This document shows positions 33,415 through 41,170 of a stretch of 64,000 nucleotides of DNA, piece by piece. The number at the start of each line of letters is the position of its first letter. Within the stretch, counting starts at the first letter, position 1. Both the position numbers and the translations under genes were made by a program. The notes under the pieces are model-generated. The model was given only the letters and a program-made list of their open reading frames with translations. It did not search any database and was not told the origin of the DNA. The stretch is from Verrucomicrobiaceae bacterium (lineage in GTDB: Bacteria; Verrucomicrobiota; Verrucomicrobiia; Verrucomicrobiales; Verrucomicrobiaceae). The DNA lies in contig JAIXYN010000031.1 in the NCBI GenBank assembly GCA_027490195.1, positions 45,749 through 109,748 on the forward strand. Direction: 5' to 3'.

Positions 33415-35880
33415 TCACCGGCTGCGGAACAACTCGCTGGTCACGACGGCTTCAATCAGCGAGCGCAGGCCATATTCTTTCTTTGGAAGCTCAGAGACGA
33501 TCTTCTCCACGACGCCTTCATCCAGCGCCTCCAAGCGGCGACCGCAGGCATAGGTCAACAGCCGCTCGGTGAGCATGTGAGCGAAGAGATCTTTGCGCTG
33601 CACGAGGATCTTTTTCAAACCGGCTACATCATCGAACTTCTCGCCGCTGGGTAGCTCGCCAGCAGAGTCGATCTTGATTTTGCCAATGCGTGGCCGCCAG
33701 TCGCCGATGGCGTCGAAGTTTTCGAGGGCGAAACCGAGTGGGTCGATCTTCTGATGACAGCCGTAGCAGTTGGGTGACTCGCGGTGCTTGCTGAGCAGCT
33801 CGCGGATGGATTTGGCACCGCGCACATCGGGATCAATCGCGGGCACATCATCCGGCGGCGGTGGCGGTGGGGTGCCGAGAATGTTTTCGAGAAGGAAGAC
33901 CCCGCGTGTGACTGGCGAGGTGTCGATACCGTTGGCGGTGATGGTGAGCACGGAACCCATGCCGAGCAGGCCTCCGCGTTTCGGGTTTTTGAAGCTCACT
34001 TTGCGGAACTCGTGTGCTTTGGCGGGATCACCCAGTTCACCGAGTTCGTAGTGCGTGGCGAGTGCTTGATTGAGGAAGCTGTAGTCGCTGTCGAGGAAGT
34101 TCACGATGCTGGCATCGCGGTCAATGAGGTCGCGCATGAACAACCGCGTCTCGGTCTTGAAGGCGTCTTGAAAGCCCTTCGAGTAGTATTCCTCAAACTC
34201 GCCGCGATCCGGTGGCATCCCGCCCAGGTTGCGAAGGTTTAGCCAGCTATCGAGGAAGCCGGCCACGAAGGCATCGGAACGTTTGTCTCGGAGCATACGG
34301 CTTGTTTGCGTCAACAACACCTCCGGCTTGGTGAGGTCCTGGCTCATGAGTTCCGCATCCGGCATCGTGGACCAGAGGAAGTAGGATAGTCGTGAAGCGA
34401 GCGCGTTGCTGGAGAGCTTGTTCGAGCCGTCTTGAGTCTCCTGGGAGAGATAAACGAAGCCCGGCGAGCACAATGCGGCCTTCAGAGCCGCTTTGAAGCC
34501 TTCCAGCGGCGAATGGCCCTTCTGCATGCGTTGGTCCGCTACGGCCATGAGACGCTTCATTTCATCTTTCGTGGCTTTTCGACGGTAAGCGCGGTCAGCG
34601 AAAGCTTGGAGCCGTTCGCGCATTTTTTCGGGCTCGAAGGCTTCTTTGCCCAAAACGGCCTGCTGGGATGCTGGAGGCCATGTTTCGGCAATGGGGCCGC
34701 GGATCTTCACTTCGTCGATGCGGATGTGCGGATGCTTGTGAACGTGCAGTGTGATCTGGCGTGCCGCGACGATGCCCAGCTTACCTTTGCGCTTGCCATC
34801 CTCGTCCATGAACTGATCCCACAGTTCCTTGTGCTGCTCCGCGATTTTGAACCAGGTGCCGCGTGCATCCTCGGGGCCGTTCGGAAACACGAATCGGGTC
34901 GTGTGCCCGGCATCGAGCCATATCTTCATCGTGATCCATTTTGCCTCGCCGTCGTCGAGTGGGACCTCCGCAAGCATCGGCTGCTGAGGCTGAGGCAGAT
35001 CGAGCGGACCCGCTTTGGCATCGCCGGGCACGATGCCGAGGCGAAAGGGCTCGCGAGGGTCGGTGCCGAACCACTTGGGATCATAAGGATGCTCCCGGTT
35101 CATGGCTTTGACGAGAACCCGGACCTCGTAAAAGCCGTCCGCAGGCACGCCATCGATGAAGTCTTTAATCAAGCCAAATCCGGCGGTGTGCTTGTCTGAG
35201 TCCATGCACTCCTCCACGAGCAGGTGCGCGTTGTTGTAGTCCTTCTCTTTCCTTTTGAGGTCGGACCTGAAGTTCTTGGTGAAGTGCCAGGCCTGTTCCT
35301 TAACGGGCTTCTGTTGAGCAATGACCTTCTCCACCACCGCATCGGCGGCATCGAGATACTGATCGAGGAGGTAACCGGACGTTTGCAGCACATCGCCAAG
35401 GTTCTCCATATGCTCGGAGGATTGATCGCGGGGAAACTTCGTCGTCGGATCAAACGCCGCCATGTTGAGCGAAAACAGATCGCCGATGGTGCGGAGGTAT
35501 TCTGTGCGGTTCAGTCGGCGAAGAACCGTGCTGCCGCCCGTGCTGGCGAGGGCTTCACGGCCTTGGGTGAGAGCCTTCGTGAGTTGCTCGGTGAAGGCTT
35601 TTTGCTCTTCGGAGGTGGGTTGCTTGGCCTTCTTCGGCGGCATTTCGCCGAGATGGATCTGATCGAGGATGTCTTTGAGTTCGATCAACGTGTCCACCTT
35701 CGCCACGGGAAGCGCGAGTTGATCAAAACGACGGTCGCCCTTCTGCTTGTCGGCGCCGTGGCAGTCGTTGCAGTAGGTAGATAGGAAGTGGTGGACTGGC
35801 TCAGCATCTCCTGCGGCATTCAGCGGCAGGCTTGAGAATGTGAGCAAAGCGGCCGCGAGAGAAAACGAGGGGCGATACAT
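33415..35880 (-). CDS. DUF1592/DUF1588/DUF1587/DUF1585/DUF1595 cytochrome-like exported protein
   Basis: An 821-residue relative of the 5.1-7.7 kb protein. Signal peptide MYRPSFSLAAALLTFSS; a haem-type CNDCH near residue 37; DUF1587 (VLRRLNRTEYLRTIGDLF); DUF1595 (RAYRRKATKDEMKR); DUF1592 (NALASRLSYFLWSTMPD); DUF1588 (TANGIDTSPVTRG, CYGCHQKIDPLGFAL); C-terminal DUF1585. Function unknown; presumed periplasmic redox or substrate-degrading partner of the DUF1552 protein encoded just before it on the same strand (36-bp gap). Confidence 0.92.
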   Translation of the reverse strand: MYRPSFSLAAALLTFSSLPLNAAGDAEPVHHFLSTYCNDCHGADKQKGDRRFDQLALPVAKVDTLIELKDILDQIHLGEMPPKKAKQPTSEEQKAFTEQLTKALTQGREALASTGGSTVLRRLNRTEYLRTIGDLFSLNMAAFDPTTKFPRDQSSEHMENLGDVLQTSGYLLDQYLDAADAVVEKVIAQQKPVKEQAWHFTKNFRSDLKRKEKDYNNAHLLVEECMDSDKHTAGFGLIKDFIDGVPADGFYEVRVLVKAMNREHPYDPKWFGTDPREPFRLGIVPGDAKAGPLDLPQPQQPMLAEVPLDDGEAKWITMKIWLDAGHTTRFVFPNGPEDARGTWFKIAEQHKELWDQFMDEDGKRKGKLGIVAARQITLHVHKHPHIRIDEVKIRGPIAETWPPASQQAVLGKEAFEPEKMRERLQAFADRAYRRKATKDEMKRLMAVADQRMQKGHSPLEGFKAALKAALCSPGFVYLSQETQDGSNKLSSNALASRLSYFLWSTMPDAELMSQDLTKPEVLLTQTSRMLRDKRSDAFVAGFLDSWLNLRNLGGMPPDRGEFEEYYSKGFQDAFKTETRLFMRDLIDRDASIVNFLDSDYSFLNQALATHYELGELGDPAKAHEFRKVSFKNPKRGGLLGMGSVLTITANGIDTSPVTRGVFLLENILGTPPPPPPDDVPAIDPDVRGAKSIRELLSKHRESPNCYGCHQKIDPLGFALENFDAIGDWRPRIGKIKIDSAGELPSGEKFDDVAGLKKILVQRKDLFAHMLTERLLTYACGRRLEALDEGVVEKIVSELPKKEYGLRSLIEAVVTSELFRSR

Positions 35881-35916
35881 GTGACTCGGTATTGAATGAG
35901 TGAAGTCAGATGGCTC

Positions 35917-37224
35917 TCACGCGAGGCCGGTGAGCGTCCCTGTGCTGGTGCCGAAGGTGTCCACCTCCGCGCCGAAGCGATGCAGCATGGAGAGGTAGAG
36001 ATTGCAGAGCATCTGGCGGCCCGGGCCTTTGGCGGGTAAGGCCTTGTGCTCGCCATGCTTGAAGCCTCCACCGGCGAGGATGAGCGGGAGGTTGGTGTTC
36101 TGATGCGAGTTCGCATTGCCCATACCGCTGCCGAAGAGCACCATGGAATGATCCAGCAGAGTGCCGGAGCCATCCTCGATGGATTTGAGCTTGGCTAGGA
36201 ACTTGGCGAACTGCTCCACCTGATAGCGCTCCATTTTGATGAGGCCTTTGATGGCATCTTCACGCATGCCGTGATGCGACAGGCCGTGGTAGCCGCCACT
36301 CAGACCAAAAGCTGAGGCTTCAAAATCACCGCCGATTTCCAGCGTGGCAATACGAGTGGAATCCGTCTGCAAGGCGAGCGCAATGAGGTCATACATAACG
36401 GGCAAATCTGAGACGAAATCCCGGTTCTTCGGCTCCTGCATCTTGGGGGCGGGTTTGGGCACAGTGGACCACTTACGACGCAGCTCGATCTGCCTCTCCA
36501 CATCGCGGACGGAGGTGAAATACTCCTCCAGCTTATCTTTGTCCCGCTGGCCGAGCTGTCGCTGGAGTAATTTCGCATCTCCATGCACAGCATCCAGGAT
36601 GGAGCCTTTCACATCGAGCCGGTCCATCGACGTGGCGAGGCTGGCTGCGTCCTCAATGATGAACAGTTTCTGGAACAACTCACGCGGAGTGCTGATCGGG
36701 GGCACGCGTGTGCCGCTGCGTGTCCATGACATGAGACAGCCACCATGAATGCCACTCTCTGAGCCCAACGTGAGCGAGGGGAACCGCGTGGCTCCGCCGA
36801 GGGTTTCAGCGGCCCGTTGATCAACGGTGATGTTGCCCTCCGGCATGCCTTTCGCGTCCGAGGTCTTCACACCGCTGAGAAATGAACTCATGGCAAAGTG
36901 GCCGCCTTTGATACCGTGATCGAGGCCTGAGTAGAGCGTAAAATCTTTTTGGTGCGGTTTCAGCGCTTCGATGGACTCCGGGAGCTCGTAATCCGCGCCC
37001 GTTTTCGTTGGGAAAAAGGCCGGTGGATAAAAGCCGAGCAAGTTACCGATGCACACCATGCGCATCGGACGTTCGGCGTTCACCGCTTTGCCAGCGAGAG
37101 AACCGACAACGGCATTTTGGGCAAAGATACGTCCACCGAGCGATTCCAGCAGTGGCAGGGCCATGCTGATGCCGGCGGCACGGAGGAAGAAGCGGCGGTT
37201 GGCAGAGAAAGGCGAGTTAGGCAT
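35917..37224 (-). CDS. DUF1552 domain protein (Tat-exported)
   Basis: A 435-residue DUF1552 protein. NRRFFLRAAGISMALPLLES is a twin-arginine signal. Family strings VCIGNLLGFYPPAFFP, FGSGMGNANSHQNTNLP and LILAGGGFKHGEHK match those in the 3.9-5.2 kb copy. Pairs with the following DUF1592-type gene. It starts 19 bases after the end of the GH67-like gene, so all three are probably one transcript headed by the sigma/anti-sigma pair at 39.5-40.9 kb. Confidence 0.92.
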   Translation of the reverse strand: MPNSPFSANRRFFLRAAGISMALPLLESLGGRIFAQNAVVGSLAGKAVNAERPMRMVCIGNLLGFYPPAFFPTKTGADYELPESIEALKPHQKDFTLYSGLDHGIKGGHFAMSSFLSGVKTSDAKGMPEGNITVDQRAAETLGGATRFPSLTLGSESGIHGGCLMSWTRSGTRVPPISTPRELFQKLFIIEDAASLATSMDRLDVKGSILDAVHGDAKLLQRQLGQRDKDKLEEYFTSVRDVERQIELRRKWSTVPKPAPKMQEPKNRDFVSDLPVMYDLIALALQTDSTRIATLEIGGDFEASAFGLSGGYHGLSHHGMREDAIKGLIKMERYQVEQFAKFLAKLKSIEDGSGTLLDHSMVLFGSGMGNANSHQNTNLPLILAGGGFKHGEHKALPAKGPGRQMLCNLYLSMLHRFGAEVDTFGTSTGTLTGLA

Positions 37225-37243
37225 TGGGGCGGATGTTCAGAGG

Positions 37244-39445
37244 TTACTTCTTGTTGTGTAGAGATGCAGTGCCGCGTTTCCAGGTGCGAACGATTTCGAT
37301 GTCTTCCGCCGCTTTGGCGGTCAGCGCGGGGATGTCCGTCATGCCGACTCGATTGAGCAACTGCGGGAAGTATTGCCGGCCATAGACGGCGGAGTATTGC
37401 TTCCAGTGGGCGAGCGCGTTTTCGAGATGCTTCAATGCGGCGACTTGCGCTGCTTCATTGCCGCTGGCGTTGAACTCGGCGAGGTCCATCGCGCCGTGAA
37501 TCTTGGCGGCAAAGTATCGGCCCAACCAGGCTTGCGCTTCATAGTCACCGAGCGTCTGGGTCAGTTCTTTGTCGGTAGTGTCGGCCCGCTGACGTAGTTC
37601 AGTCACGAGTTGCAAGGTGGCATCGGCATCGCGATCGAGCGCTTTGGCTACCTCTGGCGGTGTCTGGGCGGTGATGTTTTTCTTCTCGCTGAGCTTCTTG
37701 CGCCACTCGGAGATGCTGAGCACGTCTTCACCGGGCATGGCTTTGCCTTCCATGAAATGCCGCACGGTGTAGAAGCCCTTGTATTGAGCGGGATGGCTGA
37801 GATTCGCTTCAGGATACCAGTGCACGTCAATCCCGCCCCAGTTGAAGCGGGTCACCTGTGGGATGATGCGCGAGGATGCCTGCGAGGCGGCCAAGAGTAT
37901 CTCCGCGGAGACGGATGGATGCCGCGCACCGAGCAGCCGCTGAAAATGTGCCTCGGGCAGCGTGGGGTCATAGCTGAGGCGGCCCCAGAGATGAAAACTG
38001 AACCACTGTCGATCCCAGACCAACTGACGGCGACCGTTTGCATCCACGGCATCGCGGCTGAGGAAATCGCGACCCCAGATGTAGCCGTCCGGTCCCATAT
38101 AAAAACCCGCGAGCTTGTCCGGCCCCGGCATGTTCGTGATGAAGGCCCGCGCGAAGTCGGGATCACCCCAGCGGAAGCTGTAGAGGTCATCATTGCGAAC
38201 CGTCAGCCAGGTGCGGTGCTCGGGCGTGATCTCAGGCAGCACCTTCTGGATGAAGGTCGGTGCGCGTGAGGCATACATGTGGGCGACGGCGTATTTGTAG
38301 CTCACCTCGAACGGCCCCGGATACTTCTCCCATTGCTTCAAGAGGGGCTCCAGTCCGGTTTCGTGCAGACGGTGGATGAGCCGGAATTTGCGCTGTGGTT
38401 GCGCCTTCAATGCATCACTGATCCCCTCACCATACGCAGCCCACAGCCAGGCCTCCTTGCCCTTTGAGCCATCTTCATGATCCATGTTCTCGCCGGAGGT
38501 GATGCCCATGCCGGCGAGGCGCGGATAGGCCAGCACTGTCTCACGGACGCTTTTGCGAAAGTAGTCGATGGTGGCTTCATTGTTCAGATCATCCGTGATG
38601 CCGTATTGGCCGCCAGTGCCGTAGGTGAAGACATTCCAGGTGAACCAATAGACCTCGATGCCGCGATCATGCGCATAGTCCATCACCTTGCGCCAGAATG
38701 CGATCTTCTCATTGATCGTGATCCTCTTCACGATTTCCTTATTCTCCAACATCCAAGGCTTCACCATGCCGATGCCACGAGTCGAGAAGGAATCAAAAGG
38801 CTCCACCAAGTCCGCCGTGGTGCGCCACACATCATCCAGCGCGATCTTGGGATACTCCGGCACCTTCACGATGGATGGAAACGGATGCATGCTCCAAAGC
38901 GTCAGCACATTGAAGCGGTCCCGCGCCATGCGGTCGATGAACTCATGCCAGAACTCCAAGCTCCAAATCTCGGGAATGTTTGCCTGCGCCGAGGTGCTAT
39001 TGTCCGAGTAGCTCGGCGTGCGTAGATCGAGCGGGATGTTGAACTTGATGCCTCGCTTGGCGATGTGCGGCTTGTTCTCGAAGTTCTTCAACGAATTGAG
39101 CGTGCCGGTGCGGATGGCTTCGGCGATGTCGAGGCCTCCATACATGGCACCCGTGGTATCGCCGCCGATGACGCGCAGTGTTTCGCCATCGCGCTCAATG
39201 CGATAACTCTGCGGAACAGCTCTGGCATCCTTTCCGACCGAGATCGAGATATGGGCCGCATTCACGCCTTCACCGAGGGTCATGCCCTTAGCGGTGGCTG
39301 CACGACGGATTTCCTCAGCCGCGAACTTTCCTGGTTCGCCCGCTACCGGTTCGCTTGTTAAAAGAAGGCTTGTGGCCATCGCAGGGAAAGCGAATGCGAC
39401 AAGAATGGAAACCACGAGTTTGGTTATCATGTTGAGGAATGGCAT
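37244..39445 (-). CDS. Exported GH67-like (alpha-glucuronidase-type) protein
   Basis: A 733-residue exported protein with a signal peptide (MITKLVVSILVAFAFP). Residues about 25-115 show the N-terminal alpha/beta fold of GH67/GH20 enzymes (SYRIERDGETLRVIGGDTTGAMYGGLDIAEAI). The core (WHEFIDRMARDRFNVLTLWSMHPFP, EVYWFTWNVFTYG, GMGITSGENMD, HLWGRLSYDP) resembles a TIM-barrel glycosidase of the alpha-glucuronidase type; candidate catalytic carboxylates include ENMD. The last 130 residues are helical. Substrate is likely a uronic-acid polysaccharide, but this is inference. First structural gene after the second anti-sigma gene. Confidence 0.78.
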   Translation of the reverse strand: MPFLNMITKLVVSILVAFAFPAMATSLLLTSEPVAGEPGKFAAEEIRRAATAKGMTLGEGVNAAHISISVGKDARAVPQSYRIERDGETLRVIGGDTTGAMYGGLDIAEAIRTGTLNSLKNFENKPHIAKRGIKFNIPLDLRTPSYSDNSTSAQANIPEIWSLEFWHEFIDRMARDRFNVLTLWSMHPFPSIVKVPEYPKIALDDVWRTTADLVEPFDSFSTRGIGMVKPWMLENKEIVKRITINEKIAFWRKVMDYAHDRGIEVYWFTWNVFTYGTGGQYGITDDLNNEATIDYFRKSVRETVLAYPRLAGMGITSGENMDHEDGSKGKEAWLWAAYGEGISDALKAQPQRKFRLIHRLHETGLEPLLKQWEKYPGPFEVSYKYAVAHMYASRAPTFIQKVLPEITPEHRTWLTVRNDDLYSFRWGDPDFARAFITNMPGPDKLAGFYMGPDGYIWGRDFLSRDAVDANGRRQLVWDRQWFSFHLWGRLSYDPTLPEAHFQRLLGARHPSVSAEILLAASQASSRIIPQVTRFNWGGIDVHWYPEANLSHPAQYKGFYTVRHFMEGKAMPGEDVLSISEWRKKLSEKKNITAQTPPEVAKALDRDADATLQLVTELRQRADTTDKELTQTLGDYEAQAWLGRYFAAKIHGAMDLAEFNASGNEAAQVAALKHLENALAHWKQYSAVYGRQYFPQLLNRVGMTDIPALTAKAAEDIEIVRTWKRGTASLHNKK

Positions 39446-39477
39446 CGTGAACTTTGGTCGAAGGCATGGAGTCTGAT

Positions 39478-40398
39478 TCAGGGCAGCTTTGACTCTGAGG
39501 CAAGCAACGAAACATGCACATCATCCAGGTAATGTGCCGACGACTGCAATGACGCATCCCCCGGCGGCAAGGCACCAAGGATGAAGACGAGGGTCTTCGC
39601 GACACGAGGCAGGGGTATTCTCAGCGAGCATGTCTGCCATCCGCCATCTCCGGGCATCCTGTCATATCTCTGCGAGACGGACACCACATCATCACGCTCC
39701 GTCTTTGACCAGAATTCTTTCGTCGCTGTCTCGGGTGGTTCATCCAGAGCAATCACGCGGATCAGATAACGGGAGTTGAAGTCCTGACGAGTCGCAAAGA
39801 ACGAGGCGGTCACCTGCACCTCAAAATCGCCGACTAGGCTCTCCAGTGGTTGTGCTCGTAGATCCAGCAACTGATACACACGTGACGTGTGGTTCTTCAC
39901 CAGCTTCTCATGCGGGATTGGCTCCAGCCGCATCATGTACTGGCCTTCCAAAGGCTGCACGCCATTCTCGGCGGGCACTAGCTTGGCCGAATCCACACCC
40001 CACTGCCCGACACGATTAGGCAGACCACCATCCAGAGGGTGGTCTACATCCTCAAAGCCTGGATCAAAGACCGCCAGCGGCACCTTTTCCACCAATGTAG
40101 TTCTCTGCGTCACGAACCCAAACACCACCGATGTGCAGAGCATCCCAAACACAATCCCCGCCGCCGCTGCCGTGAGCGGACGCCAGGAGAGCCAGACGGA
40201 GCGACGTGGAGCCACCACCGACGGCTGCGATATGCGAACTCCCGCAAGCGCGGAATCAAGATGCGTATAGCGCAGAAAGTCCTGACGCACGCTCGCATCT
40301 TTCACGATGAGTGATTCCAACTCCTGCGTCTCTTCCAGCGAAGCAACGCCGTCCAAGTAAAGGCGCATCAGTTCAAGCTCATGTTCAGTTCGATTCAT
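39478..40398 (-). CDS. Anti-sigma-type single-pass membrane protein with periplasmic beta-sandwich
   Basis: A 306-residue protein. The N-terminal ~60 residues (LMRLYLDGVASLEETQELESLI) match the cytoplasmic part of anti-sigma/FecR-like regulators; one membrane segment lies at about 75-96; residues ~105-306 form a periplasmic domain opening with AVFDPGFEDVDHPLDGG, a pattern seen at the start of CBM4/9-like carbohydrate-binding sandwiches. The stop of the sigma gene overlaps its ATG, so the two are coupled. It would hold the sigma factor inactive until the periplasmic domain detects a ligand; the sugar-binding role is inferred from the fold-like pattern. Confidence 0.8.
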   Translation of the reverse strand: MNRTEHELELMRLYLDGVASLEETQELESLIVKDASVRQDFLRYTHLDSALAGVRISQPSVVAPRRSVWLSWRPLTAAAAGIVFGMLCTSVVFGFVTQRTTLVEKVPLAVFDPGFEDVDHPLDGGLPNRVGQWGVDSAKLVPAENGVQPLEGQYMMRLEPIPHEKLVKNHTSRVYQLLDLRAQPLESLVGDFEVQVTASFFATRQDFNSRYLIRVIALDEPPETATKEFWSKTERDDVVSVSQRYDRMPGDGGWQTCSLRIPLPRVAKTLVFILGALPPGDASLQSSAHYLDDVHVSLLASESKLP

Positions 40399-40928
40399 GT
40401 CAGTTCCTCCTCTGCGAGCACCTGCTGAGTGCAGTTCATCAATGCGATGCGAATGCGGTGCAGCGATTTGTAGAGGGCCATCGCACTGCGGCCCGCCCGC
40501 GCTGCCAGTTCATCAATGCGCACCCCTGGCTTGTAGGCCTCTTCCACCAACGTGCGTTGATCATCCGTCAATTTGTGAAGGCAATCATTCAAAGCCCGAC
40601 GCTCCGCCTCAAATGCATCCTCCGCTTCCTCGGAAGCCACTGCCAGCAACCGCAGCGCCTCATCGCCAAACACATGCCGATCCCGGCGTCGAGTCCGCAG
40701 AAACTCCATCGACACAAACCGCGCCACTCCAAACGCCCAGCGGCGAAAGTCATCCATGCTGGTGATGTCCTCAAACTTCCGCCACAGCACCGCCGCCACA
40801 TCCTGCATCACCTCACGCGAATCCTCCAAGGTGGGCACCAACGACCGTACAAAGCCACGCAACGACTCCTCATGCTCCACATAGAGTCGGAGGAAGAGGT
40901 CATGACGATGCTGTTCGGAGTCGGTCAC
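40395..40928 (-). CDS. ECF sigma factor
   Basis: A 177-residue ECF sigma factor. Region 2 covers about residues 10-90 (SREVMQDVAAVLWRKFEDI, WAFGVARFVSMEFLRTRRR) and region 4 about 110-170, with the helix-turn-helix VRIDELAARAGRSAMALYKSLHRIR. It drives a promoter set likely to include its own operon and the downstream GH67-like, DUF1552 and DUF1592 genes. The adjacent overlapping gene encodes its anti-sigma factor. Sister of the pair at 57.6 kb. Confidence 0.88.
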   Translation of the reverse strand: MTDSEQHRHDLFLRLYVEHEESLRGFVRSLVPTLEDSREVMQDVAAVLWRKFEDITSMDDFRRWAFGVARFVSMEFLRTRRRDRHVFGDEALRLLAVASEEAEDAFEAERRALNDCLHKLTDDQRTLVEEAYKPGVRIDELAARAGRSAMALYKSLHRIRIALMNCTQQVLAEEELT

Positions 40929-41006
40929 AAAACAAACATGACCAGTGCCCGTTTCATTTGCCGAAAAAAGTTTCCACAGGACGAAAATGCCCAGCTGATG
41001 CCGCGC

Positions 41007-41143
41007 TCATGAGCCAGGGTGGACATTGCTCAAATGCATCGCTTCCAGGAGTTCCCGCATGCGCCACCGCCAACAGCCTGCCAAGCTGATTTCAAACATG
41101 GGCACGCAAGGGTGAGGGCGGCGATGAGGGAGAGGCGTTTCAT
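41007..41143 (-). pseudogene. Deletion remnant of an exported-protein gene
   Basis: The frame from ATG 41143 starts with a signal peptide MKRLSLIAALTLA then turns to noise after ~20 codons, while another frame ends MRELLEAMHLSNVHPGS and TGA at 41007. This looks like the two ends of one gene joined by an internal deletion. The remaining bases of the 242-bp gap hold the upstream region of the sigma gene. Confidence 0.4.
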
Positions 41144-41170
41144 GATGATGAACATCATCGCGTTGTTCCC

